Source: Planctomycetota bacterium
Lineage (GTDB): Bacteria; Planctomycetota; UBA1135; UBA2386
Assembly: GCA_016713175.1 (NCBI GenBank)
Contig: JADJPQ010000002.1
Span: 558,001-622,000 of the forward strand
Length of the DNA: 64,000 nucleotides
Direction of reading: 5' to 3'
The notes under the pieces were generated by a model, which was not told where the DNA came from, searched no databases, and saw only the letters and a program-made list of their open reading frames with translations. Below, piece by piece: positions 27,751-35,642 of this stretch. Position numbers and translations under genes: made by a program. The stretch's first letter is position 1; each line of letters starts with the position of its first letter.

Positions 27751-29000
27751 GAGCGAGCGAGCCTCCGCTTGATGTTCGCGGCGACGACGAAGTGGTCGAT
27801 GCCCGGGGCGAACGCGTTCAGCAGCAGGATCGCCAGCATCGTGCCTTCGGGGTACGCCGGGTTGATCGTGCGCACGAGGATCGTCACGAAGCCGATCAGC
27901 GCGCCGTAGATCCACTTGCCGATCGACGTCTCGGGGCTCGACACCGGATCGGTCGCCATGAAGACGATGCCGAACAGGAAGCCGCCGCACAGCAGGTGCT
28001 CATGCGGCGCCAGCGACAGGACGCCGACCGACGCACCGGACAGCGTCTTCATCAGGAACGCCGAGGCCAGCAGGCTCAGCACGCCGCCGACCATCACGCG
28101 CCAGCTGCCGACGCCGGTGAACACCAACCAGAACGCGCCGAGCAGCACGCACAGCTTGCTGACCTCGCCGGCGCTGCCCGGGATGTTGCCGAAGAACAGG
28201 TCGCTGTGGGTGTAGACCTTGGTCAGCGCGTCCGACGCCGCCACTGCCGGGTCGAGCCCGCCCGACGCCTTGGCGATCGCCAACGCCGTCGGCTGCGAAT
28301 AGCCGTCGATCAGGTGGTTGCCGTTGTTGCCGGCGACCCAGACCATGTCACCCGACATCTGCCCGGCGAACGCGAAGAACAGGAACGCCCGGACCAGCAT
28401 CGCCGGATTGAAGATGTTCATGCCGGTGCCGCCGAACACCTCCTTGCCGAGCACGACCGCGAACGCAACGCCGATCGCCAGTTGCCACAGCGGGATCGAG
28501 GCCGGCACGATCAGCGCGATCAGCATGCCGGACACCAGGTAGCCTTCGCTGACCTCTTCCTTGCGGATCACCGAGAACAGCATCTCGATGCCAAGGCCCA
28601 CGCCGTAGCTGACGATCAGGATCGGCAGCATCCGCTGCAGCCCGAAGATCACGTAGTCGAAGCCGGTCGGCGCCGCGACGTTCGGCGCGAACATCGCCTG
28701 CAACCAGCCGACGATGTACTCCTTGCCAGCAGCGACCTTGGCCCAGGCGGCAAAGTGCTGCGCGCCGGTGTTCCAGATCGCCCACAAGAGGCAAGGCAGC
28801 ATCGCGATGATCACGGTGTTCATCACGCGCTTCAGGTCGACATAGTCGCGGACGTGCACGCCCTGGCGACCGGCCCGATGCCCGGGTGCGAACAGGAAGG
28901 TCTCGAACGCATCGAACAGCGGCCAGACCTTGTGGAACTTCGAATCCGGCGAGTGGTACAGCTTGCGCTGCTTCTCGATCAGGTTGCGCAGGAACTGCAC
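27747..29000 (-). CDS. nqrB: Na+-NQR subunit B
   Basis: A membrane protein of 417 residues with about ten helices, matching NqrB (GILVSYGVGLGIEMLFSVIRK-like segment, KEVFGGTGMNIFNPAMLVRAF). In the Vibrio protein FMN is attached to Thr236 in an SGAT motif. Here the aligned segment is DGYSQPTALA, with threonine 238 kept but Gly-Ala replaced by Gln-Pro. FMN attachment may therefore be altered or follow a lineage-specific motif. It carries riboflavin and part of the Na+ path. Confidence 0.95.
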   Translation of the reverse strand: MQFLRNLIEKQRKLYHSPDSKFHKVWPLFDAFETFLFAPGHRAGRQGVHVRDYVDLKRVMNTVIIAMLPCLLWAIWNTGAQHFAAWAKVAAGKEYIVGWLQAMFAPNVAAPTGFDYVIFGLQRMLPILIVSYGVGLGIEMLFSVIRKEEVSEGYLVSGMLIALIVPASIPLWQLAIGVAFAVVLGKEVFGGTGMNIFNPAMLVRAFLFFAFAGQMSGDMVWVAGNNGNHLIDGYSQPTALAIAKASGGLDPAVAASDALTKVYTHSDLFFGNIPGSAGEVSKLCVLLGAFWLVFTGVGSWRVMVGGVLSLLASAFLMKTLSGASVGVLSLAPHEHLLCGGFLFGIVFMATDPVSSPETSIGKWIYGALIGFVTILVRTINPAYPEGTMLAILLLNAFAPGIDHFVVAANIKRRLARS

Positions 29001-29003
29001 GGC

Positions 29004-30344
29004 TCAGCTCTCCTTCTCGTACAGGTCGAGACCCTGGCGGACGATCTTGCCGACGTCGATCTTGCAGGCATCGACGAACGTGCACAGCGCGACGTCCTCC
29101 TCGGTCACCTCCAGCAGGCCGAGCTTGACGGCCTCTTCGATGTCGTTGGCCTGGATCGCGCGCAGCAGATAGCTGGTGTGCACGTCGATCGCGGTGACGC
29201 TGTCCCAGCTGCCGATGTTGACGATCGGCCGATGGCCGCCGTTCAGGCGGGCGTCGACGACGTATTCCTTCTTCGGCATCAGCCAGGAGAACACGCTGCG
29301 CGACGCCGACAGCTTGCCGAACTGCGGCAGCGCCCAGCCGAACAGATCGCGCTGGTCGGTGCCTTCGGGGATCACGGTCAGGGTGCCCGCGCGGGTGCCG
29401 AGGCAATCGTCGGCGCTGATCGCCGAGCCGCCGAGCACGGTGCCGTCGATGATGCGCACGTCGCCAAGCGGGGCCTTGCCGAGCAGGGCGGCTGCCTGCG
29501 CGTGCCGCCGCGTCCGGAAATGCCCGCGGTGCGGCGCCGCGCTGCCGCCGACGGCGACCACCGTCTTGGCCGGATAGCGACCGGTCAGCGCCCACTCGCC
29601 GAGCAGGGCGACGTCCTGGGCGCGCAGCGACCAGCAGACTTCGCCAGCCTTCATCGGCTGGATGTTGCGGATGTGCGTGCCGACCAGACCGGACGGATGC
29701 GGGCCCGCGAACTCGTGGATCGCGCAGCCCTTCAGATCGCGCAGGTCGCTCTGGAAGTCACCACCGGCGCGCAGACACACGAACACATCGCCGTCGGTCA
29801 GTCGCCCCAGCAGATCGATGCCGGCCTGCAATTCGGCCTTCCTGCCCTGCGTCGCGAACGCCGGGTCGCACGCCAGCGGGGCGGTATCCATGCCGTTGAC
29901 GAAGATCGCCGCCGGCGCCGCCGCGGAGCGCGGCATCTTGCCGAGCGGCCGCTGGACGAACAGCGGCCAGAGCCCCGCGTTCTTGATCGACTTGATCAGC
30001 GCCTCGCGGCTCTTGGTATCGGGCTTGCCGACCGGAGCGAACTCATCCTTGCCGCTGTTGGTGACCACCACCTTCAACAGGAACCGTCGCTCGCCAAACT
30101 CGAGCTTCTGCACGGTGCCGGTCGCCGGCGAACACCAGACGATGTCGCGATCGACTTTGTCCAGGAACAGCGGCTGGCCGGTCTTGACCTGGTCACCTTC
30201 CTTGACCAGCACCTTGGGCTTGATGCCGGGGAACTCGGCAGTGGCGAGCGCCACGACCGCCGGTTCCGGCGCGTCCACGAGCTTGCGCTCGGGCTTGCCG
30301 GCCAGGGGCAGGTCGAGGCCGTTCTTGATGGTATGGGTCGTCAT
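29004..30344 (-). CDS. nqrA: Na+-NQR subunit A
   Basis: A protein of 446 residues without membrane segments, matching NqrA: IKNGLDLPLAGKPERKL at the start, a biotinyl-lipoyl-like region (VLVKEGDQVKTGQPLFLDK), the central VVAVGGSAAPHRGHFRTR and the C-terminal FVDACKIDVGKIVRQGLD. It lies on the cytosolic face near the quinone site. ATG 30344 is preferred over an in-frame TTG 6 nt upstream. It is separated from nqrM by 60 nt. Confidence 0.96.
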   Translation of the reverse strand: MTTHTIKNGLDLPLAGKPERKLVDAPEPAVVALATAEFPGIKPKVLVKEGDQVKTGQPLFLDKVDRDIVWCSPATGTVQKLEFGERRFLLKVVVTNSGKDEFAPVGKPDTKSREALIKSIKNAGLWPLFVQRPLGKMPRSAAAPAAIFVNGMDTAPLACDPAFATQGRKAELQAGIDLLGRLTDGDVFVCLRAGGDFQSDLRDLKGCAIHEFAGPHPSGLVGTHIRNIQPMKAGEVCWSLRAQDVALLGEWALTGRYPAKTVVAVGGSAAPHRGHFRTRRHAQAAALLGKAPLGDVRIIDGTVLGGSAISADDCLGTRAGTLTVIPEGTDQRDLFGWALPQFGKLSASRSVFSWLMPKKEYVVDARLNGGHRPIVNIGSWDSVTAIDVHTSYLLRAIQANDIEEAVKLGLLEVTEEDVALCTFVDACKIDVGKIVRQGLDLYEKES

Positions 30345-30404
30345 CGGCAACTGGCAGTCGAGGGGGCTCAGGTCGCCGGCCAGGGCCGACGGCCCGCACG
30401 AGCG

Positions 30405-30590
30405 CTACGAACAGGGCCGCTTCTGCCCGGGCAACGACATCGCATCCGCCGCCTTGCCACACCGGTTGCAGCGCCCGTTGGGGTCCGTCCCGCCGCACGA
30501 GCCGGACAACTTGCGTCCGGACAGGGCGAGGAACACGACCGCCAACACGGGCACCGTGAACACCAGGATGGGCAGCAGCAGGTTGGACAC
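30405..30590 (-). CDS. nqrM: NqrM maturation factor (DUF539)
   Basis: A protein of 61 residues from GTG 30590: one membrane helix (residues 3-23), then LSGRKLSGSCGG and CNRCGK. The SCGG motif and following cysteine pair are the hallmark of NqrM, required to insert iron into the NqrD/NqrE centre. It directly precedes nqrA in the same direction; in proteobacteria nqrM usually follows nqrF, so the order here differs. A longer overlapping frame (30368-30703) lacks any family similarity and is a shadow. Confidence 0.85.
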   Translation of the reverse strand: MSNLLLPILVFTVPVLAVVFLALSGRKLSGSCGGTDPNGRCNRCGKAADAMSLPGQKRPCS

Positions 30591-30728
30591 TGTTCGCCTG
30601 AAGCAGTGCAGCCGCCTTCTGGCGAAGGCAGCCGCGAGAGGGGTCGAAAGAAGTTAGCGACGCGCGCGCCTGAATCGAGCGGAAACAGGGCGAACGTCAG
30701 CAACGCGCTGGCCGCGCGCGACTTTCGG

Positions 30729-30995
30729 TCAGAGCTTGCTGGCTACGAGCTCGGTCAGGCCGGCGAGGGTGTTGCAGTTGGCGAGGTTGATGTCGCCGTC
30801 CTGGATGCCGACGCGGAAGCGCTCTTCGATGAAGTCGACGACCTCGAAGATGCCGGCGGAGTCGACGATGCCGGACGTCACGAGCGGGGTGTCGGGGTCG
30901 AGGTCGTCGTCGTGACCCTCGCGGAACCAGCCGGCGATGAAGTTCTTCAGGTCGGCCAGGATCTCGTCCCGTCCTGGCTTGGTGTCCGCGTGCAT
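30729..30995 (-). CDS. Acyl carrier protein
   Basis: An acidic protein of 88 residues with a four-helix ACP pattern. The phosphopantetheine serine lies in TSGIVDSAGIFEVVDFIEE, followed by the acidic second helix. Start ATG 30995 is chosen because alternatives at 31007 and 31010 would overlap the divergent EEP gene start. It is not beside fatty-acid synthesis genes and is likely a specialised carrier protein. Its acyl substrate and partners are not visible here. It precedes nqrM by 138 nt in the same direction. Confidence 0.8.
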   Translation of the reverse strand: MHADTKPGRDEILADLKNFIAGWFREGHDDDLDPDTPLVTSGIVDSAGIFEVVDFIEERFRVGIQDGDINLANCNTLAGLTELVASKL

Positions 30996-31008
30996 GAGTT
31001 CTGGCATC

Positions 31009-31983
31009 ATGCCGGTTGTGCGCCAGCGTCGGCAACTCTCCAACCTGGTTCTGGGGCTTTCGGTCGTGCCGGCGACGATGTTGGCGGTCGCCTGGCTGGC
31101 ACCGTTCTTCTGGTGGGCCGATCTGGCGGCGGTGTTTGCGGTCCAGGTGGCGGCATGCCTGTTGGCGACGTGTGTGGTGTTGGCGTGGGCGCGGCGGTGG
31201 CGCTGGCTCGCCGCGGTCGGTGTTCTCGCGGCCGTCTCGTGTATCCGTCTGTCCCCCATGTGGTTCGGAACGCCCGGCGGCGCGACTTCCGGCGCGCCGT
31301 TGCGCCTCCTGGCGATCAATCTGCTGCGCGACAACGACGATGCGGCGGCGGTGCTGGCGGCGGTGGCGCAGTGGTCGCCCGATGTGATCGTGTGGTCGGA
31401 GGCGACGCCGGCGTGGGAACGCGCATTGACGCCGCTGCGCAAGGAGTATGCGTTCGGCGATGGGACGTGGGATCCCGGCTACTTCGGGATCGTGTTGTGG
31501 TCGCGGCTGCCGGTGCGGGATCTGCGGATCGTGCCGCTCGGCTTCGACTGGGCGCCGGCGGTGACGGCGATCGTCGCGACGCCGGCGGGCGAGGTCGGCG
31601 TCGTCGGGTTCCACCCACCCCGGCCAGGCGTCGGCCAACGCACGGCCGAACGGGACGCGGCGCTGGCGGCGTTGCCCGAACTGTTGACTTCGCTGCCGCC
31701 GCGACGGGTGGTGGCAGGCGATGGGAATGCGACGCGGTGGAACCCGACGTTCGCGCGAATGTTGGCGGCGACGGGGTTGCGGGATTCGAGTGACGGATTT
31801 GGCTGGCAGGCGACCTGGCCGGCGGCACTGCCGTGGTTTCTGCGGCTCCCGATCGATCAGGTGCTGGTCGGCGGCGGGATCGGGGTGCGGCGGCGGGAAG
31901 TCGGGCCGTTCGTCGGCTCGGATCACCTGCCGGTGTTCGCGGAGCTCTTGGTGCCGGAGGTAGCCTCGGGCTCGAGTCGCTAG
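31009..31983 (+). CDS. Endonuclease/exonuclease/phosphatase family membrane protein
   Basis: A protein of 324 residues with three N-terminal membrane helices (residues ~10-75) and a C-terminal EEP domain: PLRLLAINLLRDNDDAAAVLA, SPDVIVWSEATPAWE with the metal-binding glutamate, VVAGDGNATRW and the final VGSDHLPVFAEL (Asp-His pair). This is the YafD-like EEP architecture, a phosphodiesterase domain facing the periplasm; substrate unknown. The start is one of ATG 30994, ATG 31009 or GTG 31018; 31009 is the best compromise. Confidence 0.78.
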   Translation: MPVVRQRRQLSNLVLGLSVVPATMLAVAWLAPFFWWADLAAVFAVQVAACLLATCVVLAWARRWRWLAAVGVLAAVSCIRLSPMWFGTPGGATSGAPLRLLAINLLRDNDDAAAVLAAVAQWSPDVIVWSEATPAWERALTPLRKEYAFGDGTWDPGYFGIVLWSRLPVRDLRIVPLGFDWAPAVTAIVATPAGEVGVVGFHPPRPGVGQRTAERDAALAALPELLTSLPPRRVVAGDGNATRWNPTFARMLAATGLRDSSDGFGWQATWPAALPWFLRLPIDQVLVGGGIGVRRREVGPFVGSDHLPVFAELLVPEVASGSSR

Positions 31984-31986
31984 GGT

Positions 31987-32015
31987 CAAAAAGCAACGTC
32001 TTTCGTTACTTTTCG
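31987..32015. promoter_or_regulatory. Palindromic operator, left copy
   Basis: CAAAAAGCAAC, spacer GTCTTTC, GTTACTTTTCG: an 11-7-11 inverted repeat (9 of 11 arm positions complementary). It matches the repeat before abiEi at 33727-33755 in layout and in about 22 of 32 positions. A -10-like TACTTT (32007-32012) points to the plus strand and ATG 32017, but no convincing gene follows there. Confidence 0.6.
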
Positions 32016-32098
32016 CATGTCGCGACCTGCGACCTCCAAGCTCCGGAACCATCCAGCCGCAGCGCCGAGGCGACCTGCGTCGAGACCGGGCCAGACGT

Positions 32099-32842
32099 TC
32101 AGAACTCGGAATTTGCCGGCTGGTCAACCGACCATCGCTTCACGCCGTCGCGGTCACGCACCAGCACCTTGTAACGGTCCAGGTCTATCGATGACCGATG
32201 CTGAAGGAAGGTTCTCGGGTTCTCGACTGGCTCGATCGTTCCCTCGATGCGTCCGGATCCCGGCCGGACCGCGATCACTTTCACCGGGACACCGACCTCC
32301 AAAGCGAATCGGCCGATCAGGTGCTCAGACTTCGCCTCGGTATCGTTGGCCGTGACTTCCTTCCCGTCGATCGAGATCACGGTGTCACCCTCGAGCAGGC
32401 CGACCACCTTCGCCCCCTGCTCGAATACCGTGACCATGCCTTCCTTAGACAGCCTCCACGGGATCTTGGCAGCAGGGGCGCGGTACAGGAAAGCGGCAGT
32501 GCGCGTTGCATAGGTCGGCGTATACGTCGAGATCCCCCAGCCCCAATACTGCCCCACGGACCCAGTCTGGATGGAGTCGCCCACATGATATGAGACCGCG
32601 TCCGGCATCTCTGGCACCGCCAACCGCCAAAGAACCGGCGCCGCGTGGTTGAGCGCGTAGATGGCCGCGTACGGCACCAACTCGCCGGGCGGAACCTGCT
32701 CGCCTTCGGCAAACAGAACTGGCTTGCGCGGCGGCTCCGGGATCGCCTCGCGCATCGCCAAGGCGTAGGCGGGAAGGCGCGTGATTTCCGGACCGCTCTG
32801 GCACCCAGCAAGAACGAACGCAACAAGAACGACGAGGCGCAT
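32099..32842 (-). CDS. PDZ-like lipoprotein
   Basis: A lipoprotein of 247 residues when started at ATG 32842 (MRLVVLVAFVLAGC, lipobox LAGC), which has GGAG 8 nt upstream. The C-terminal half has a PDZ-like core (AKVVGLLEGDTVISIDGKEV, LEVGVPVKVIAVRPGSGR). The same frame is open upstream into the AbiEi-like gene with no stop codon between, so it could also be made as a fusion; the signal peptide argues for separate translation. It occupies the place where an AbiEii toxin would be expected. Confidence 0.6.
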   Translation of the reverse strand: MRLVVLVAFVLAGCQSGPEITRLPAYALAMREAIPEPPRKPVLFAEGEQVPPGELVPYAAIYALNHAAPVLWRLAVPEMPDAVSYHVGDSIQTGSVGQYWGWGISTYTPTYATRTAAFLYRAPAAKIPWRLSKEGMVTVFEQGAKVVGLLEGDTVISIDGKEVTANDTEAKSEHLIGRFALEVGVPVKVIAVRPGSGRIEGTIEPVENPRTFLQHRSSIDLDRYKVLVRDRDGVKRWSVDQPANSEF

Positions 32843-33718
32843 CAAACTCTCCATCGAACTGGCCCTTCCGGACCGCTGAGACGTTGACGGGATCGAATCT
32901 CCTGTGGCCGCCTGATCCACCTCGATTCTGACGTTGGGCACGACCTGCCACTTCGGGTGTGGCCGCGCCCGTCCCGGTCTTTGCTTGTTCGCAAGGAGCA
33001 CTGGACGCACCCGCTCATCGCGCAGGCGAACCGCGAGCACATCGGCGAGGTCGTCCCGGCGGAAGCTCTCGAGCAGGAAGCCCAGACGCTGTACGTCGGG
33101 AACCGCCTGCACTCGGGCGCAGAGTCCGAGGGCTTCGGGTTGTATTCGTTCCGCCAGTTCGCCCAGCACGGTGGCCACATTGTTCCAGTAGCCTGCTGCG
33201 GCCGGATAGCGGACGAGATCGAACGCCGTCACCTCCGGCGCGGCGACGCGCATCACGCCGGTGTCGGTCGGCAGTTCGACAACGGGCATGCGGTCGACGA
33301 TCCGACTCTTGTGGAACTCGATGCGCACCCGCCCCGCCGACGCGGTCCGCGTGACGCGGTCGGTCACCACCTGGAAAGTCATGGGCTGTTGGTGCGCAGC
33401 CCCATGCAACGCCGCCGAGCTCAAGATGCCGACGTAATAGCGCTGGTCGAGGAACCGCATCAGGTCCGCGATGAACCACGGCGCCGGCGGGCTTCCCGCG
33501 GAACGGTACTCGACGGCAACGATGACGAAGAAGCCGCGGCGAGGACACTGCAGGCGCCCACGTTGTTTGAGGCGGCGGAGGGCGGCGTCGATGGCAACGG
33601 CGCTGCGGTTGAAGATCTGGCGGACGTCCTTCTGGGTGAAGGTGTAGCGTCCCGCAGCCTGCAGCGAGTCGACCCAGGCGGCGACCGACATGTCGACTGG
33701 GGCAGTCTCGGGAGCCAT
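32099..33718 (-). CDS. AbiEi-type antitoxin/regulator, frame open into the lipoprotein
   Basis: From ATG 33718 the first ~270 residues match AbiEi antitoxins (COG5340): an N-terminal winged helix (VAAWVDSLQAAGRYTFTQKD, AIDAALRRLKQRGRLQ) and the antitoxin body (YYVGILSSAALHGAAHQQPM, FHKSRIVDRMPVV, RVAAPEVTAFDLVRYP). AbiEi represses its own promoter by binding inverted repeats and neutralises the AbiEii nucleotidyltransferase. No AbiEii gene follows; the frame continues through the PDZ lipoprotein to 32099, a total of 539 residues. A palindromic operator overlapping a -10 (TAGTTT) sits just upstream. The antitoxin may be an orphan. Confidence 0.7.
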   Translation of the reverse strand: MAPETAPVDMSVAAWVDSLQAAGRYTFTQKDVRQIFNRSAVAIDAALRRLKQRGRLQCPRRGFFVIVAVEYRSAGSPPAPWFIADLMRFLDQRYYVGILSSAALHGAAHQQPMTFQVVTDRVTRTASAGRVRIEFHKSRIVDRMPVVELPTDTGVMRVAAPEVTAFDLVRYPAAAGYWNNVATVLGELAERIQPEALGLCARVQAVPDVQRLGFLLESFRRDDLADVLAVRLRDERVRPVLLANKQRPGRARPHPKWQVVPNVRIEVDQAATGDSIPSTSQRSGRASSMESLMRLVVLVAFVLAGCQSGPEITRLPAYALAMREAIPEPPRKPVLFAEGEQVPPGELVPYAAIYALNHAAPVLWRLAVPEMPDAVSYHVGDSIQTGSVGQYWGWGISTYTPTYATRTAAFLYRAPAAKIPWRLSKEGMVTVFEQGAKVVGLLEGDTVISIDGKEVTANDTEAKSEHLIGRFALEVGVPVKVIAVRPGSGRIEGTIEPVENPRTFLQHRSSIDLDRYKVLVRDRDGVKRWSVDQPANSEF

Positions 33719-33726
33719 TCTGGTTT

Positions 33727-33755
33727 CGAAAACTAACGCTTTCTGTTGGTTTTCG
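33727..33755. promoter_or_regulatory. Palindromic operator before abiEi, right copy
   Basis: CGAAAACTAAC, spacer GCTTTCT, GTTGGTTTTCG: an 11-7-11 inverted repeat with 10 of 11 arm positions complementary, 8 bp before the abiEi start codon and overlapping its probable -10 box. This is where AbiEi-family autorepressors bind. Confidence 0.65.
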
Positions 33756-33767
33756 CTACCAGACTGG

Positions 33768-33776
33768 CTTTCCGAG
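33768..33776 (+). repeat. Target-site duplication of the IS, left copy
   Basis: CTTTCCGAG occurs here and again at 35643-35651, directly flanking the element. Confidence 0.85.
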
Positions 33777-33943
33777 CAGCGGTTCCGGAAGTCAGATTCG
33801 ACTGCCGTTTGCAAGGCCAGCAAGGGCGCCGGCTGCAGGCCGGCGGCCGATGAGACGGCAAGGCCCCCTTTCCCCCACGGGGCTAGTCTGGTTGGCGGCG
33901 AGGCACGACAAGGGCGCGGGCTGCGGACGGCAGCGCCGGCCGG

Positions 33944-35143
33944 TCAGCTTGTGTCGTGCAGCCTGCGTCCGAGAGCGAGCCTCAGGATGACGACCAGGTC
34001 GGCCGCCGACCTCACCGGGTGGGTGCCGCGGTGCAGGTAACGGTTTCGGTAGAGCCGCTCGATCACGATGCCAAGCGCCATCAGCAGCCAGCCGACCACC
34101 ACCGAGTTGGCGTCGTGGTGGCAGATGTGCTCCATCCCGTGCCTGGTCTTCGCTTCGTTGAACCCCTCGTTCTCGATCTCCCAGCGGCTCTTGGCCATCT
34201 TGAACAGCGCTTGGCTGCTCACTTCATCCATCGGGTAATCGGTCAGCCAGTAGGCCTCGATGGTTGTTTTCCCAGCGCGGTATTGGAGGTACCGGATGAC
34301 CCGTACTTGACGCCAGTTGAGACCTTCCCAGGGTTGAAACCCACCCTCATCCCAGATCTCGACGCGCTCACCACGATGCTCGAAGGTCTGGTCCGGCGGG
34401 CGGGAGTTGAACCGCACCTGAGCACGGCCGAACAGGTCCGGCAGGTTCTTCTTCAGCCGCACGATGGCGTGCAGCCCGACCTCCTGCACGAGATTGAGGA
34501 ACGGAGCGCAGGCGAACTTCGCGTCAGCCGCGACGTAGTCGGCGAAGCGCGCGCCCAACGAGGACACGCAACGACGCAGCAATCTCTGACCCGCCACGAG
34601 TTCGCTGTCACCGGGCCCATAGGGCTCGACATCGAGCGGCAGCGATACCCCGACACCGACCACGCTGATCGCGGCGACTTCATGGCGGTGCCCGATCACC
34701 ACGTCCTTGTCGTCGCGTTGCGGGCGACAGAGATCGCAGACCGATGTCGAGCTGCCGGTATGCCCCGCGGAGGTGCCGTCCACGGCGAGCCCAATGCGCG
34801 AGCCGCCGGCAAAGACCTTGTTGCACTTGGCGAGCCGAGCGGTGGCCACCAGGGCGTCGCGAGTCACCTGCGGATCGAGCCGCTCGTTGAAGTAGGCCAG
34901 CGCGTCTTCGCTGAAGCTCCGGCTCAGCGCCAACCCCCGAACCGTGCCGCTTCGTACGAGTCGCTCGACGCCGTGAAAGGACGTGGTCTGCAGGATCTGG
35001 CCGGCGAGTTGCGCCCAGATCAGATCTTGCGCCGGAATCTGCGGGCGCTTGCGCCCGTCCCCAGGATGCGTGACGTAGTGCTCGAGACGAAGCGTCCTGC
35101 TGGCGTAGTCCCGCACCTTCCGGATGCTGGGACCGCTTCTCAT
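33944..35143 (-). CDS. DDE transposase (IS4-like)
   Basis: A protein of 399 residues. Likely catalytic residues are D in IGLAVDGTSAG, D in YVAADAKFACAPFL and E in SRWEIENEGFNEAKTRHGM, the region equivalent to the Y-R-E-K signature of IS4-type enzymes. The chain looks full length with no internal stop. ATG 35143 shares its A with the TAA stop of the upstream ORF, so translation is coupled. It moves the flanking IS by cut-and-paste or a related mechanism. Confidence 0.88.
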   Translation of the reverse strand: MRSGPSIRKVRDYASRTLRLEHYVTHPGDGRKRPQIPAQDLIWAQLAGQILQTTSFHGVERLVRSGTVRGLALSRSFSEDALAYFNERLDPQVTRDALVATARLAKCNKVFAGGSRIGLAVDGTSAGHTGSSTSVCDLCRPQRDDKDVVIGHRHEVAAISVVGVGVSLPLDVEPYGPGDSELVAGQRLLRRCVSSLGARFADYVAADAKFACAPFLNLVQEVGLHAIVRLKKNLPDLFGRAQVRFNSRPPDQTFEHRGERVEIWDEGGFQPWEGLNWRQVRVIRYLQYRAGKTTIEAYWLTDYPMDEVSSQALFKMAKSRWEIENEGFNEAKTRHGMEHICHHDANSVVVGWLLMALGIVIERLYRNRYLHRGTHPVRSAADLVVILRLALGRRLHDTS

Positions 35144-35487
35144 TACATCGTCTGGCGACGCAGGAGCACGAGGAGCTGGGCGTTCGCATTGAACACCTCA
35201 GTGACTGCATCCCGGAACTGGCGGCCGGCATCGACCCTGCGCTGCACCTCCTCGACCCACTCGTCGGGGATCCGCTCGACGCGTTTCTTGCCATCGAGCA
35301 TGTAGGTCAGCATCCAGATGGGATGCCCCTTCTCCTTCGCGCAGTGGCACGTCGGTCTGCCACAGCGACGATGGCAAAGGGCAAGCGAGCCCGGCAGTGC
35401 GTCCTCGGGCAGCTTGAGCACCCGCACGAGGGAGAACTTCTTCTGACGAAGGCGTGAGGCGTCCTCGCCTCTGGGCTCGGTCTTCAT
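35143..35487 (-). CDS. DUF6788-like IS accessory protein
   Basis: A protein of 114 residues with a zinc-knuckle-like stretch LCHRRCGRPTCHCAKEKGHP followed by YMLDGKKRVERIPDEWVEE. This pattern is typical of DUF6788 proteins that accompany DDE transposases; they may help in end recognition. A good promoter lies upstream: -35 TTGCGA, 17-bp spacer, -10 TAATGT, then 9 nt to the ATG. Confidence 0.75.
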   Translation of the reverse strand: MKTEPRGEDASRLRQKKFSLVRVLKLPEDALPGSLALCHRRCGRPTCHCAKEKGHPIWMLTYMLDGKKRVERIPDEWVEEVQRRVDAGRQFRDAVTEVFNANAQLLVLLRRQTM

Positions 35488-35496
35488 CTGCGTACT

Positions 35497-35525
35497 ACAT
35501 TACCTACAGTTTCGCCGTTTCGCAA
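35497..35525 (-). promoter_or_regulatory. IS promoter
   Basis: On the minus strand TTGCGA (35525-35520), a 17-nt spacer and TAATGT (35502-35497) form the clearest sigma70-like promoter here. The ATG follows 9 nt after the -10 box. A TTTCGC/GCGAAA inverted repeat surrounds the -35. Confidence 0.6.
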
Positions 35526-35642
35526 GTCGAAAGCGCAAACGCGAAAATAGGCACGCTACGGAGCGCCCGCCACGCCCTGACCTTGCTCCTGCTGGACGGC
35601 GGCTCTCGGACGATCAGCCGTCACCTACTTCCGAAACTGCTG

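Larger units (their letters stand above)
33777..35642 (-). mobile_element. Complete two-gene insertion sequence (1,866 bp)
   Basis: The element has 16-bp terminal inverted repeats, CAGCGGTTCCGGAAGT (33777-33792) and CAGCAGTTTCGGAAGT (complement of 35627-35642), with 14 of 16 matches, and 9-bp direct repeats outside them. It carries a DUF6788 ORF and a DDE transposase joined by a stop-start overlap. The 9-bp duplication fits IS4-like elements. It is inserted about 50 bp upstream of abiEi, just beyond that gene's promoter and operator. Confidence 0.9.

Noticed and set aside
24445..30344. An Rnf complex instead of Na+-NQR
   Set aside because: NqrA, NqrF with FAD and NADH domains, and the A-B-C-D-E-F order are Nqr-specific; RnfB- and RnfC-type ferredoxin domains are absent.
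32017..32355. A plus-strand gene starting right after the left palindrome
   Set aside because: The 112-residue frame is rich in R, P and S, has no domain and lies opposite the lipoprotein gene.
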